The translations under genes were made by a program, and so were the position numbers. Shown one piece after another: positions 12,278 through 21,891 of a stretch of DNA of 64,000 nt. The notes beneath the pieces were generated by a model. It saw only the letters and a list, made by a program, of their open reading frames with translations. It did no database searches and had not been told where the DNA came from. Within the stretch, counting starts at the first letter, position 1. Each line of letters starts with the position of its first letter. This DNA comes from Terfezia claveryi (taxonomy: Eukaryota; Ascomycota; Pezizomycetes; Pezizales; Pezizaceae): positions 985,215-1,049,214 of the forward strand of contig WHUX01000002.1 of NCBI GenBank assembly GCA_015179025.1, given 5' to 3'.

Positions 12278-12417
12278 CGAGATAATACGGTACTCTGTGC
12301 CAAATGCGGCTACATATTCTGCTGCATGTTATGCTTGCATATCGCGCTCTAGCCTAGTTTGATGATATATAGAGTTTCGGCGGTGTCACCTTAGGGTTCA
12401 TATTATTCATATAGTCT

Positions 12418-12935
12418 GGAGTCAAACCTTGCTATACCGGACGACCAATATCTGGCATTTTCTGTCCGGTATAGCAAGGTTCCGGTATAAAATAATATAA
12501 TGGTACAGTATGTACGTAGCACAAGAGTGACTCGAGGAGATGGAGGAAAATGAAGCTTATTTCCAGGCATGCGAAATGATTTACGAAGTGAAGTTGATTC
12601 TTTTGCTTTGCGTGATGTCTACAATTGCGATGAGGACGACTTTGACCAAATATTTTGAAGCACTGCCGGTGTCCTCCATCCTACTGCCATGCGCATAGTC
12701 TGGTTGGCACAACGACTTCACCAACCAGACTACCATTTGAAGTTTCGGACATAGTTTCTAGCCTTCAGACCATTGCACTCCCCCCAAAGTTACCAACTGA
12801 ACAACCGACAGCAGCAGACTTTGCATGGATGGCTTCAATCAGGTTCCAGCTCGTAGTTGTTGTTTGGAGAGGAGGAAAGCCAGGACGTGTTTTTTTTTTG
12901 TCGCATGTATCTACTTAAGGATTCCGTTATAGCAA
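12418..12935. mobile_element. pogo/Fot-like element remnant
   Basis: At 12418-12442 the sequence GTCAAACCTTGCTATACC plus GGAC has the form of a pogo/Fot1-type Tc1-mariner end, and its inverted partner GTCCGGTATAGCAAGGTT lies at 12464-12481, forming a hairpin. A related degenerate end (TTCCGTTATAGCAAGGG) is at 12921-12938. Between them, short frames rich in charged residues could be the decayed end of a transposase, but this is not demonstrable. Matching sequences on the far side of the Harbinger palindrome (18231-18300) suggest that the palindrome sits inside or beside this element. Confidence 0.5.
12696..12732. repeat. 37-bp TAGTCTGGTTGG hairpin element
   Basis: TAGTCTGGTTGG at 12696-12707 is inverted at 12721-12732 (CCAACCAGACTA) with a 13-bp spacer. 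It is a miniature member of the family listed in the findings. Confidence 0.6.
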
Positions 12936-13123
12936 GGGCAAAATATATGTAAATAGTAGTAACTTCTCTAATAGAGAGGTTTTGCACCCTTGCACGCTAG
13001 ATATCTCACAACCCATGTAGCGCACTTTGATCCTAGTAAGCACGAAAGTACAGAATAAGAGGTTTTGCAAACTCTGATTGATATCTCTCTTTAGTAAGCA
13101 GCAACCTACAACGACAGACAAAC

Positions 13124-14242
13124 ATGGCGGACGACTCGAACATGCTTATGTGGGGGGTCCTGCTGATGGGGCAGTGTGTGCAGGCGGAATCTTCCGATGA
13201 TGAAGAAGAAGATAATAATAGGCCACCTCTATATCGAGCCCCGATTGCATATGAGAAGAAGGAGTGGTCACTAGAGGAATCGGGGTGGGGGGATACGGAG
13301 TGTTTGGAATACCTACGTTTCTCAAGAGCAGAGGTTATGGACCTTATCCGTAATCTGGGACTTGCAGAGTGGGTCGAGGCACCAGTTAAAACAGTGGGGC
13401 GATATGCGAAGTGTGCAGAACAAGCGCTTTGCATGTTGCTCTATCGACTGTCATCTCCAGGGCGTTTGAAGGATATGATGCATGTGTTTGGGACATCACG
13501 AAGCCAAATCTCGAGCATTGTGATCGACCTTGCAATGTTCCTTTATGAGAAATATCATAAGAAGCTTTTTTGGGATTATCAAAGACTCTCGATATGCCAG
13601 CTCCATGCTTATGTGAAGGCAATTGATAGAACGGCGAAGGAGTCTATGCAGACTTGGGGGTTCATTGACAGAACGGTTCGACCTGTTGCTAGACCTACAA
13701 CAGAACAGTAGCGATACTATTCAGGGCATAAGGGATATCATGGAATCAAATACCAGAGTATTGTCACACCGGATGGATTGATTAGCAGCTTATATGGTCC
13801 TCAGTTTAGCCCTTCAGGAGATTGGAAGCTTTGGAAGGAATCGGGGGTGGAAGAGATTTTACGCCAGATTTTTAAACCTAATGGAGCGAATGAGTCGGAA
13901 GTCTTATATCTCTATGGAGACCCAGCTTATATGCCTTCTTATGGAGTTAGAGCACCTTATCGTGCTGGAAGATAAGGACTCACACCAAACCAAGAGGCCT
14001 TTAATGTGGTGATGTCTAAGTATCGAATTGTGGTGGAATGGGGATTTGCGAATGTCTTAAATCAATTCACATCAGGGGAGTGGAAACGGACACAGAAAGT
14101 CGGGCTTTCTCCAGTTGCTGTTAATTACATGATTTCTGTTTTTCTATGGAACTGCCAAACCTGCCTAAGACAAAGGAATCAAATTAGTGACCACTTTGGG
14201 AATCGTGTACCTCCGCCTGATTTGCAGACTTACCTTCGCTAA
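13124..14242 (+). pseudogene. Harbinger (DDE_Tnp_4-type) transposase, left copy
   Basis: The frame opens at ATG 13124 with an acidic N-terminus, then an HTH-like segment around 13460-13560 (DMMHVFGTSRSQIS) and the catalytic domain: first Asp in GFID (about 13660), second in YGDPAY (about 13915), Glu in VVEWGF (about 14035). The frame is interrupted by TAG at 13709-13711 and TAA at 13972-13974. The right copy has CAG and CAA at these sites, so both stops are C-to-T changes. The 3' end overlaps the stop of the accessory gene on the other strand by a few bases. Confidence 0.85.
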
Positions 14243-15284
14243 GGAGAATGCTCTTTTTCTTTACCCTTGACAAGCTGCTCTAAAAGGACCTTGATGCGCT
14301 CCTGATTGGCATCCAAACGAGAGATTGTTTCTTCGAGATTTTCAACCTTAGTCGCCAATTTCAATGTCATCTCAGACTGGGATCCAGAGATTACAACTAG
14401 ATTCGATTCGGAGCCTTTGGAGTAGCTTGATGCGGAGGATTTGGAGGAGCATGATTCAGAGGATTTGGAGGAGCATGATTTGGAGGATTTCGAGGAGCTT
14501 GCTTTGGAGCTTGATTGGTCTATCCCAGAACAGTTGCATTTGGATGGTTTGGTCATGTAGTTGATAAATACATCCGTTAATCGGCTGAAGTCCTCTCTCA
14601 TCTTTTCTTTGCTCTCAGAGTTGCTTGTTTTTGCACGTAGATTTTCTCGGATTTGACGTCTTTTCTGAGGTACATTCCCAGGAGAAGTAAGGTCAACCAC
14701 CTCTCAAGCCTCTACAACTGCTTGAAAATCTCGTTTTTTGGACAGGCGTTTCGTCAAATTATCCCTGAGTATTTCCGAAACAGCCTTTTCTTTCTTTACC
14801 TCAGCAGAGCTTTCAGCCTTCACTGTTTCCCACAATTCATTGCGACGTTCACAAGTCTCAATCCATAAATCAATAGCTTGTTCCAAGTCTGTTGTTGGTG
14901 GTAAAGCTACTCCCGAAAGTAGCTTCCGTGCTTCCAAAGCCCCTTTTCGATCCCCAACCATTACATTAATCTTCTTCCGCAGGTCAGCCCCCTGATGACC
15001 AGTCCTCTCCCTAAAAAGGGCAGTAATGAACTGCCAAAATGTAGCTTCCGTTTGCTCTTCAAGATAGTGTTCTTGGTGTTCAATACACAGGCGTAATAGG
15101 AGTAGCTTTAACTCTGGAGTGTAATGCACCCGCTTTTGTTTGGCCTCTACTCCCGGTGTACTCTGATCAGCAGTAGAGATGAGCTGCTGTGCCTGGCTAG
15201 GCTGTAGTGAAGTTTGTGTAGACTGCTTTAATGCTTGGGTAGCTGTTCTGATACTAGGTCGATAGGGAATGGGTTTTGTGACAT
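14239..15284 (-). pseudogene. Harbinger accessory (Myb/SANT-like) protein, left copy
   Basis: Reverse strand, convergent with the transposase. The expected start (by comparison with the right copy) is at 15284. A Gln/Thr/Ser-rich N-terminus is followed by a trihelix/SANT-like DNA-binding segment (YTPELKLLLLRLCIEHQE, then WQFITALF) and a Ser/Lys-rich region with repeated SSKSS. It is broken twice: one base is missing near 15239 relative to the right copy, and TGA at 14704-14706 replaces CGA. In this superfamily the Myb-like partner helps the transposase bind the ends and enter the nucleus (family knowledge). The domain name is my reading of the fold pattern. Confidence 0.75.
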
Positions 15285-15530
15285 ATTTGAGATGTGTAGT
15301 ATGTGAATATATAAAATATGTATAGGTATATGTATACATGATGTTTGAATTATTTGCTACACGTAAGGCATTTTGATACTAGTATACAGAGGCTAACCAT
15401 CTTCAGATATTTGTTGTAGACAACAATGCCAAGATCCTCCGATATCGTCCAGAGATTTCTGCTTGACATCGATGTCAAGTTGACATCTTTTTATCCCTGT
15501 CGGTCTTAAGCACAAACCTGGCAGGTGCAT

Positions 15531-15587
15531 TAGAGAGGTTTTGCATCCTTGTAAAATTGACAGTAACTACAGCAACCAGACTAGCTA
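15531..15587. repeat. loop of the palindrome, also present at 18174-18231
   Basis: The 57-bp unpaired centre begins TAGAGAGGTTTTGCATCC and ends AACCAGACTAGCTA. Its reverse complement occurs immediately outside the right arm (18174-18231) with one difference (GGATGC against GGGTGC). Its two ends are themselves loosely inverted (TTAGAGAGG / TTAGCTAGTCTGG), so it may be a miniature element in its own right. Confidence 0.7.
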
Positions 15588-15833
15588 ATGCACCTGCCAG
15601 GTTTGTGCTTAAGACCGACAGGGATAAAAAGATGTCAACTTGACATCGATATCAAGCAGAAATCTCTGGACGATATCGGAGGATCTTGGCATTGTTGTCC
15701 ACAACAAATATCTGAAGATGGTTAGCCTCTGTATACTAGTATCAAAATGCCTTACGTATAGCAAATAATTCAAACATCATGTATACATATACCTATACAT
15801 ATTTTATATATTCATATACTACACATCTCAAAT

Positions 15834-16879
15834 ATGTCACAAAACCCATTCCCTATCGACCTAGTATCAGAACAGCCTACCCAAGTATTAAAGCAGTCTA
15901 CACAAACTTCACCACAGCCTAGCCAGGTACAGCAGCTCATCTCTACTGCTGATCAGAGTACACCGGGAGTAGAGGCCAAACAAAAGCGGGTGCATTACAC
16001 TCCAGAGTTAAAGCTACTCCTATTACGCCTGTGTATTGAACACCAAGAAGCTATCTTGAAGAGCAAACGGAAGCTACATTTTGGCAGTTCATTACTGCCC
16101 TTTTTAGGGAGAGGACTGGTCATCAGGGGGCTGACCTGCGGAAGAAGGTTAATGTAATGGTTGGGGATCGAAAGGGGGCTTTGGAAGCACGGAAGCTACT
16201 TTCGGAAGTAGCTTTACCACCAACAACAGACTTGGAACAAGCTATTGATTTATAGATTGAGACTTGTGAACGTCGCAATGAATTGCAGGAAACAGTGAAG
16301 GCTGAAAGCTCTGCTGAGGTAAAGAAAGAAAAGGCTGTTTCGGAAATACTCAGGGATAATTTGACGAAACGCCTGTCCAAAAAACGAGATTTTCAAGTAG
16401 TTGTAGAGGCTCGAGAGGTGGTTGACCTTACTTCTCCTGGGAATGTACCTCAGAAAAGATGTCAAATCCGAGAAAATCTACATGCAAAAACAAGTAACTC
16501 TGAGAGCAAAGAAAAGATGAGAGAGGACTTCAGCCGATTAACGGATGTATTTATCAACTACATGACCAAACCGTCCAAATGCAACTGTTCTGGGATAGAC
16601 CAATCAAGCTCCAAAGCAAGCTCCTCGAAATCCTCCAAATCATGCTCCTCCAAATCCTCCGAATCATGCTCCTCCAAATCCTCCGCATCAAGCTACTCCA
16701 AAGGCTCTGAATCGAATCCAGTTGTAATCTCTGGATCCCAGTCTGAGATGACATTGAAATTGGCGACTAAGGTTGAAAATCTCGAAGAAACAATCTCTCG
16801 TTTAGATGCCAATTAGGAGCGCATCAAGGTCCTTTTAGAGCAGCTTGTCAAGGGTAAAGAAAAAGAGCATTCTCCTTAG
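15834..16879 (+). pseudogene. Harbinger accessory (Myb/SANT-like) protein, right copy
   Basis: It starts at ATG 15834 (MSQNPFPIDL). Relative to the left copy it has lost one base near 16051, which shifts the frame inside the SANT-like segment, and it has TAG at 16254 (TGG in the left copy) and TAG at 16815 (CAG in the left copy). The normal stop at 16877-16879 overlaps the transposase stop on the other strand. Sequence is otherwise almost identical to the left copy. Confidence 0.75.
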
Positions 16880-18019
16880 CGAAGGTAAGTCTGCAAATCA
16901 GGCGGAGGTACACGATTCCCAAAGTGGTCACTAATTTGATTCCTTTGTCTTAGGCCGGTTTGGCAGTTCCATAGAAAAACAGAAATCATGTAATTAACAG
17001 CAACTGGGGAAAGCCCGACTTTCTGTGTCCGTTTCCACTCCCCTGATGTGAATTGATTTAAGACATTCGCAAATCCCCATTCCACCACAATTCGATACTT
17101 AGACATTACCACATTAAAGGCCTCTTGGTTTGGTGTGAGCCCTTGTCTTCCAGCACGATAAGGTGCTCTAACTCCATAAGAAGGCATATAAGCTAGGTCT
17201 CCATAGAGATATAAGACTTCCAACTCATTCGCTCCATTAGGTTTAAAAATCTGGCGTAAAATCTCTTCCACCCCCGATTCCTTCCAAAGCTTCCAATCTC
17301 CTAAAGGGCTAAACTGAGGACCATATAAGCTGCTAATCAATCCATCCGGTATGACAATACTCTGGTATTTGATTCCATGATATCCCTTATGCCCTGAATA
17401 GTATCGCTGCTGTTCTGTTGTAGGTCTAGCAACAGGTCGAACCGTTCCGTCAATGAACCCCCAAGTCTGCATAGACTCCTTCACCGTTCCATCAATTGCC
17501 TTCACATAAGCATGGAGCTGGCACATCGAGAGTCTTTGATAATCCCAAAAAAGCTTCTTATGATATTTCTCATAAAGGAACATTGCAAGGTCGATCACAA
17601 TGCTCGAGATTTGGCTTCGTGATATCCCAAACACATGCATCATATCCTTCAAACGCCCTGGAGATGACAGTCAATAGAGCAACATGCAAAGCGCTTGTTC
17701 TGCACACTTCGCATATCGCCCCACTGTTTTAACTGGTGCCTCGACCCACTGTTTTAACTGGTGCCTCGACCCACTCTACAAGTCCCAGATTACGGATAAG
17801 GTCCATAACCTCTACTCTTGAGAAACGTAGGTATTCCAAACACTCCGTATCCCCCCACCCCGATTCCTCTAGTGACCACTCCTTCTTCTCATATGCAATC
17901 GGGGCTCGATATAGAGGTGGCCTATTATTATCTTCTTCTTCATCATCGGAAGATTCCGCCTGCACACACTGCCCCATCAGCAGGACCCCCCACATAAGCA
18001 TGTTCGAGTCGTCCGCCAT
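16876..18019 (-). pseudogene. Harbinger transposase, right copy
   Basis: Reverse strand from ATG 18019. The catalytic half is open (17652-16876) with GFIDGT, YGDLAY and VVEWGF; the residue after the second Asp is Leu instead of Pro. The N-terminal half is broken by a perfect 25-bp tandem duplication (17721-17770), which shifts the frame, and by TGA at about 17672 where the left copy has CGA. The left and right copies therefore have different lesions. Confidence 0.85.
17721..17770. repeat. 25-bp tandem duplication inside the right transposase
   Basis: Two perfect copies (17721-17745 and 17746-17770) of a unit beginning CCACTGTTTTAACTGG. The left arm has a single copy at the equivalent place, so the duplication arose after the two arms came into being. 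Confidence 0.9.
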
Positions 18020-18230
18020 GTTTGTCTGTCGTTGCAGGTTGCTGCTTACTAAAGAGAGATATCAATCAGAGTTTGCAAAACCTCTTATTCTGTACTTTCG
18101 TGCTTACTAGGATCAAAGTGCGCTACATGGGTTGTGAGATATCTAGCGTGCAAGGGTGCAAAACCTCTCTATTAGCTAGTCTGGTTGCTGTAGTTACTGT
18201 CAATTTTACAAGGGTGCAAAACCTCTCTAA

Positions 18231-18300
18231 TTCCGCTGTCCGGTCCGGTATAAGCAAAAATGCGTTATAGCAAGGTATTCCGGTACAAGGTTTGACTGTG
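18231..18300. mobile_element. pogo-like terminus
   Basis: Contains TCCGGTCCGGTATAAGC, TTATAGCAAGG and CAAGGTTTGACTG, the same vocabulary as the pogo-like end at 12418-12481 in inverted order. It could be the right end of the element into which the Harbinger palindrome was inserted; no transposase is left. Confidence 0.45.
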
Positions 18301-18487
18301 CAACAGACTGGTAGGTATAGCACAAAGTAGTGTATTTTCATTGCACCTGCATTTTATGCTTTTCTACTCCGTAAACAAGTAACTTTATTCTCTCACTAGT
18401 ACGGAGTACGGCATAAAACTAGCCAGATACAGAACTATCGCCACCAAATCACCTCTAGAGCGGAGGCACACCGAATCTACCTAGAAA

Positions 18488-18613
18488 CCATCGCGCAAAT
18501 CAGCCCCGAATCACCGTGCAAACAAGCCTAGAGATCATTGTCAAAATAAGCCCCGCATGAGCGTGCAAATAAGACTAGAACCACCGTCCAAATGAGGCCC
18601 ATATCACCGTGTA
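18488..18613. repeat. degenerate ~24-bp tandem repeat
   Basis: About five units built on CACCGTGCAAATAAGCC plus TAGAAT are readable: starts near 18488, 18512, 18536, 18560 and 18582. Units differ at several positions, so this is an old array. Confidence 0.6.
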
Positions 18614-19120
18614 GATACAGAGTATACATAGTAGGTGGGTCTCGAGACGAAAAAAACTCTAACTCCGCAGGTTGAAAGTAGGGAATCCACATGCTGCCAG
18701 CCCCCTAACGTCGCTGACTTAAACCAGCCCTGCGACGTCGGATTTGGCATTCTGAGATGGTTAATTGCGGTCCTGATGCTCACAAGTAATTGCACTGTCG
18801 ATTGTATTGGTCATAGTAGGATTCATTTCTGTAGGTGATTTTATGGGTAATTCTAAAGCTGATCCGATGATGATCGGAGTGCTTATTATGGTTGAATATA
18901 TGAGGCTGCAGGGTTAGGATGCGCAGGAACATGAAGCACCTGAAGATCGCGTGCTTCATGTACGTCAGGAGCAGAATTTTTATTTTTTTGCTAATAATGT
19001 GGGATTTGGTCGAAAATGGCAACCCTATAGAAAATGGCGCTAGCCTTCGGACGGGGGCTGACCAGTCACGTGGGTTCTGAGAATGCCCTCCAAGAAAGGT
19101 TATTTCGAGTCACATTCAGC
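18614..19120. other. gene-free interval
   Basis: About 500 bp with no conserved reading frame and no recognised repeat beyond a T-rich run at 18975-18990. Confidence 0.4.
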
Positions 19121-19375
19121 CTAACAGAGTAGACTATTCAGCAACAAGACATGCCTCGTCCGGTATAGCGAGGGAGAAATGTATGGGGACATGGATAAGA
19201 AGACCCCTGCACTCATCTAGCACTCTGTCCGGTCCGGTATTGTATGGCCGTCCGGTATTGTATGGCCGTCCGGTATTGTATGGCCGTCCGGTATTGTATG
19301 GCCGTCCGGTATTGTATGGCCGTCCGGTATAGCGAGAGGCAGTTTTCTGGTCCGTCCGGTATAGCAAGAGTTGAC
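19121..19375. repeat. pogo-like MITE with amplified terminal motif
   Basis: The right terminus (reverse complement CAGTCAACTCTTGCTATACC) ends at 19375 and is followed by TA, the target dinucleotide of Tc1/mariner elements. Related GTCCGGTATAGCG occurs at 19160-19172 and 19322-19334. The left limit is not precisely defined. The element abuts the end of a copia LTR and seems to have inserted into it. Confidence 0.5.
19232..19321. repeat. 18-bp tandem repeat, five copies
   Basis: Five perfect copies of GTCCGGTATTGTATGGCC run end to end. The first half of the unit matches the terminal motif of the surrounding pogo-like element, so the array appears to be an expansion of a transposon end. Confidence 0.85.
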
Positions 19376-19692
19376 TGTACATCATGCCAAGCCCCGCTAA
19401 TCTATCTCATGCTGCGTGTGTTACTGTATTGCACGTAACTACATCAAAAGCATATGCCTCCACCGGCATACGTAACCACAACATATAACGTACGTAATAC
19501 CTATTGTCCTTTCATGTATATATAGAGCATTGGGAAACACCCTTCATGGATATACGAATGTACACACATCACTCGCACACATACATACGCATACATATCT
19601 CCTCACGTGAAGTCTTTCTTTATTGGCCATTCTATCTATTTGTCCGTTGCAGTGTTGCTACTCATAACCTTGTCATGCCAACAGTACCAACA
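19376..19692 (-). repeat. copia 3' LTR, ~317 bp
   Basis: It starts TGTTGGTACT (at 19692, reverse strand) after a polypurine tract and ends GGCATGATGTACA at 19376. The 5' counterpart at 21439-21491 has the same two ends but only about 53 bp in total, so it has lost its middle. Confidence 0.65.
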
Positions 19693-19900
19693 CCTCCCCT
19701 CGGGGCTCATGATGCAATACAAGTATACATATAAGGGAAACAATAATAAAAAAATGAGAAATTTGGGTTGCGTGTATGAGCAAGGGCAATAGGGGTTTGT
19801 TTTCTTACTCTGTTGTAGGTAAAACTTGTACAAGCAGGAAAACAACAATTGCATTTCGTGGAAATAGTGAAATCTGTAGCTCTATCAGATTGTGATTGAT

Positions 19901-20034
19901 TTAGGTCAGGCAGGACCAAGGATACCCCATACTGACTCATTTAGGTTGGACAGGACCAAGGAGCGCATAACATACACCATACTGTTTGATGGGTAGGAAA
20001 ATGTCTGGGTTTTAGGTCAGATAGGACCAAGGAA
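19901..20034. repeat. three copies of a TTAGGTCAGR-AGGACCAAGG motif
   Basis: Copies begin near 19901, 19941 and 20012 with spacing of about 40 and 71 bp. They lie between the 3' LTR and the MITE. Role unknown. Confidence 0.5.
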
Positions 20035-20171
20035 TACCCACACTTTTATTTTTTATTTTTTATTTTTTTCAGTTGCAGAACATTTTCGGGAGAGGGAAAA
20101 CATCATCCACATAGTATGATTTTCTTTTGATATGGTGGTATAATTGGTTTTCTGGATGTACAGTATATATA

Positions 20172-20311
20172 CAGCTAGGGGCATAAAGTTTCATACCCCC
20201 CTCTGCATAAAGAGGCCCAAATGCTACATATTTGGGGGTTTTGTATGGGAAAAGGATAAGATATTTTGTTGCATGCTTATGCAGGGTATGAAACTTTTTG
20301 CCACCTAGCTG
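20172..20311. repeat. Tc1/mariner-like MITE, 140 bp
   Basis: The ends are CAGCTAGG...AAAGTTTCATACCC and the inverted equivalent (GGGTATGAAACTTTTT...CCTAGCTG). Both sides are flanked by TA (20170-20171 and 20312-20313), the expected target duplication. The 30-bp arms have a few mismatches. The interior has no coding capacity. The element is nested in the copia remnant. Confidence 0.75.
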
Positions 20312-20319
20312 TACCAAAA

Positions 20320-20740
20320 CATTGACCACATTGGTAGCAGACGTTCACGTGGTAATGCTTTCATGAGTGCATCTGCAATCATATCTTTCATTGCGATGTA
20401 TGCAATTAGTCATTGGCCGGATTCGAATATATGAGTGATGAATCGATTCTCGGACATGGATATGTTTGGTACGGGGTCTGTTTTCTGAATGTTTTGCCAG
20501 TGCTAGAGTGCCTTTGTTATCGCCAGAGCAGTGGGACTTTTTCCGGCATGTTGATATTTTGCAAGAAACTTAGGATCCATATCAGTTCCTGAGTAGCCTC
20601 TGTTCTGCAATAAATTCCGCTTCTGTAGAGCTAGGCCTTACAAGCATTGACGTTTCGAGCTTCTGGTTTGATATAAGACGGGACAAAGTTCTGGATGTTT
20701 AACCCAACAGATGCTTATATCATGGCACATTCCGCACAAC
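20320..20740 (-). pseudogene. copia pol fragment: RNase H end
   Basis: Reverse-strand frames contain SSTEAEFIA near 20630-20600 and DMIADALMKALPRERLLPMW near 20390-20330, the typical middle and end of copia RNase H. Stops and frame changes are present between them, so it is not functional. Confidence 0.75.
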
Positions 20741-20759
20741 GCGTTTGTCCAGTGTTTTA

Positions 20760-21390
20760 GGTATGTTTAGGTGTCTATTCTGTTGAAGCTGTTGCAGCCT
20801 AAGCCACCAGAGCTAATTGTATAAGCATGACAGAGCGTGTTGTGGGTATGAAAATGTATAGGATGGTATTGTTGGGAGGGGGGCTTTTCGTCTTTGGACG
20901 AGTTTTTATTCCCTATACAGGAAATCCACGGTCCAGGTTCGTAAGAGTTGTGACTAGAGTTGCATATTCTGGAAGCAAATTTGCAAGGATTTGCCATTTG
21001 ATTTTCTGATCACTGAAATCTTCACCTAGGTATTTTAGGTCTGTTGCTGTTGCAACCACCTCGTTGATGAATGATAAGATGGGTTGATCTGCTCATTGAT
21101 ATAGGCCGTTAAAAGTCGTAGTTAACTGAAATATGTTGGCCGTTGAGGAGGATTGGAAGACATTCTCAAGTGTATTCCAACTCTGTTTTGTAGACATGTT
21201 ACCTTCAATGGGATGACTGAGTGTCAGGTTTGCATCGAAAATAGATTGCCGAGACATAGTTACTGTTATCGAGCAGTTCTAAAACCAGGGTTTCATGGTG
21301 AAGGGAATTTGGGATATCTAGATTATCCATAGTCGATTTAGGAGTTTTTTTTGATTGTATCTGTGGTTTGTAGATACAGAGGACTTCCAT
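20760..21390 (-). pseudogene. copia gag-like (UBN2) fragment
   Basis: It begins MDNLDIPNSLHHETLVLELL on the reverse strand (21330 downward) and continues, across frame changes, with QSWNTLENVFQS, LTTTFNGLYQ and LLPEYATLVTTL, which are typical of copia capsid regions. Several stops are present. Confidence 0.7.
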
Positions 21391-21891
21391 AACCTGATAG
21401 TACGAAAGTGGTTCGTCTTGAAGGAGGATCAGAGCTCAAGTACATCATGCCAAGCCCGTTAGCCAGTGCATTATAGATGTAGTACCAACAGGATTACACG
21501 GGGCTAGTGAAGAACAGTATCTCATTTGCGTTATGCCTTCTTATACCTTTACATGTCAAGAGGCATATGGCATGAGAAGTAGATAATGATTAGCCTGTTT
21601 GCACGGTAGACATGTGGTTTGTAGTCTGTATGCATGTAAGGTTTGGGTCTTTTGAATTTATGTTTGCGTATTACCCTGATCTTGAGCATCGGGAGACAGT
21701 AACGCTTTTTCCTTGTATGATGAAAAAATTTCCCATTGAACTCCTCGCTTTAGCAGGATATAAGTACCTCTAAAATATTAACAACGGAATCATGTTAATC
21801 AGAACGGCTTCGCTTTCAAACTCGGAGTTTGTGGTGAGTCTAAGACACTTGACCACAGCTAGACACCAGATTTTCATCAGGTAAGGAATGC

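Larger units (their letters stand above)
12969..18174. mobile_element. palindrome of two inverted PIF/Harbinger copies
   Basis: The left arm (12969-about 15530) and right arm (about 15588-18174) are near-identical reverse complements around a 57-bp loop. Each outer end starts with GAGAGGTTTTGCACCCTTG, and a related GAGAGGTTTTGCATCC sits at the loop. Each arm carries a HARBI1-type transposase and a convergent accessory gene, the two-gene layout of PIF/Harbinger elements (family knowledge). Arm lengths differ by 25 bp. That equals the differences I can read: a 25-bp tandem duplication in the right arm, one extra base near 15881, and one missing base near 16051. All four genes are broken. A target-site duplication is not clear: the flanks taata and tatta are simply complementary. 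Confidence 0.85.
19376..21491 (-). mobile_element. Ty1/copia retrotransposon, internally deleted
   Basis: Read on the reverse strand: an LTR remnant at 21491-21439, a gag-like (UBN2-type) region at about 21360-20760, the RNase H end of pol at about 20740-20320, then the 3' LTR at 19692-19376. Protease, integrase and most of reverse transcriptase are missing. Both LTRs start TGTTGGTACT and share the end GGCTTGGCATGATGTAC. The 3' LTR is preceded by the purine-rich GAGGGGAGG. A MITE lies between RNase H and the 3' LTR. Confidence 0.75.

Noticed and set aside
18614..19120. CRISPR-like or phased repeat arrays
   Set aside because: Arrays in this window lack spacers of constant length, and the organism is a fungus.
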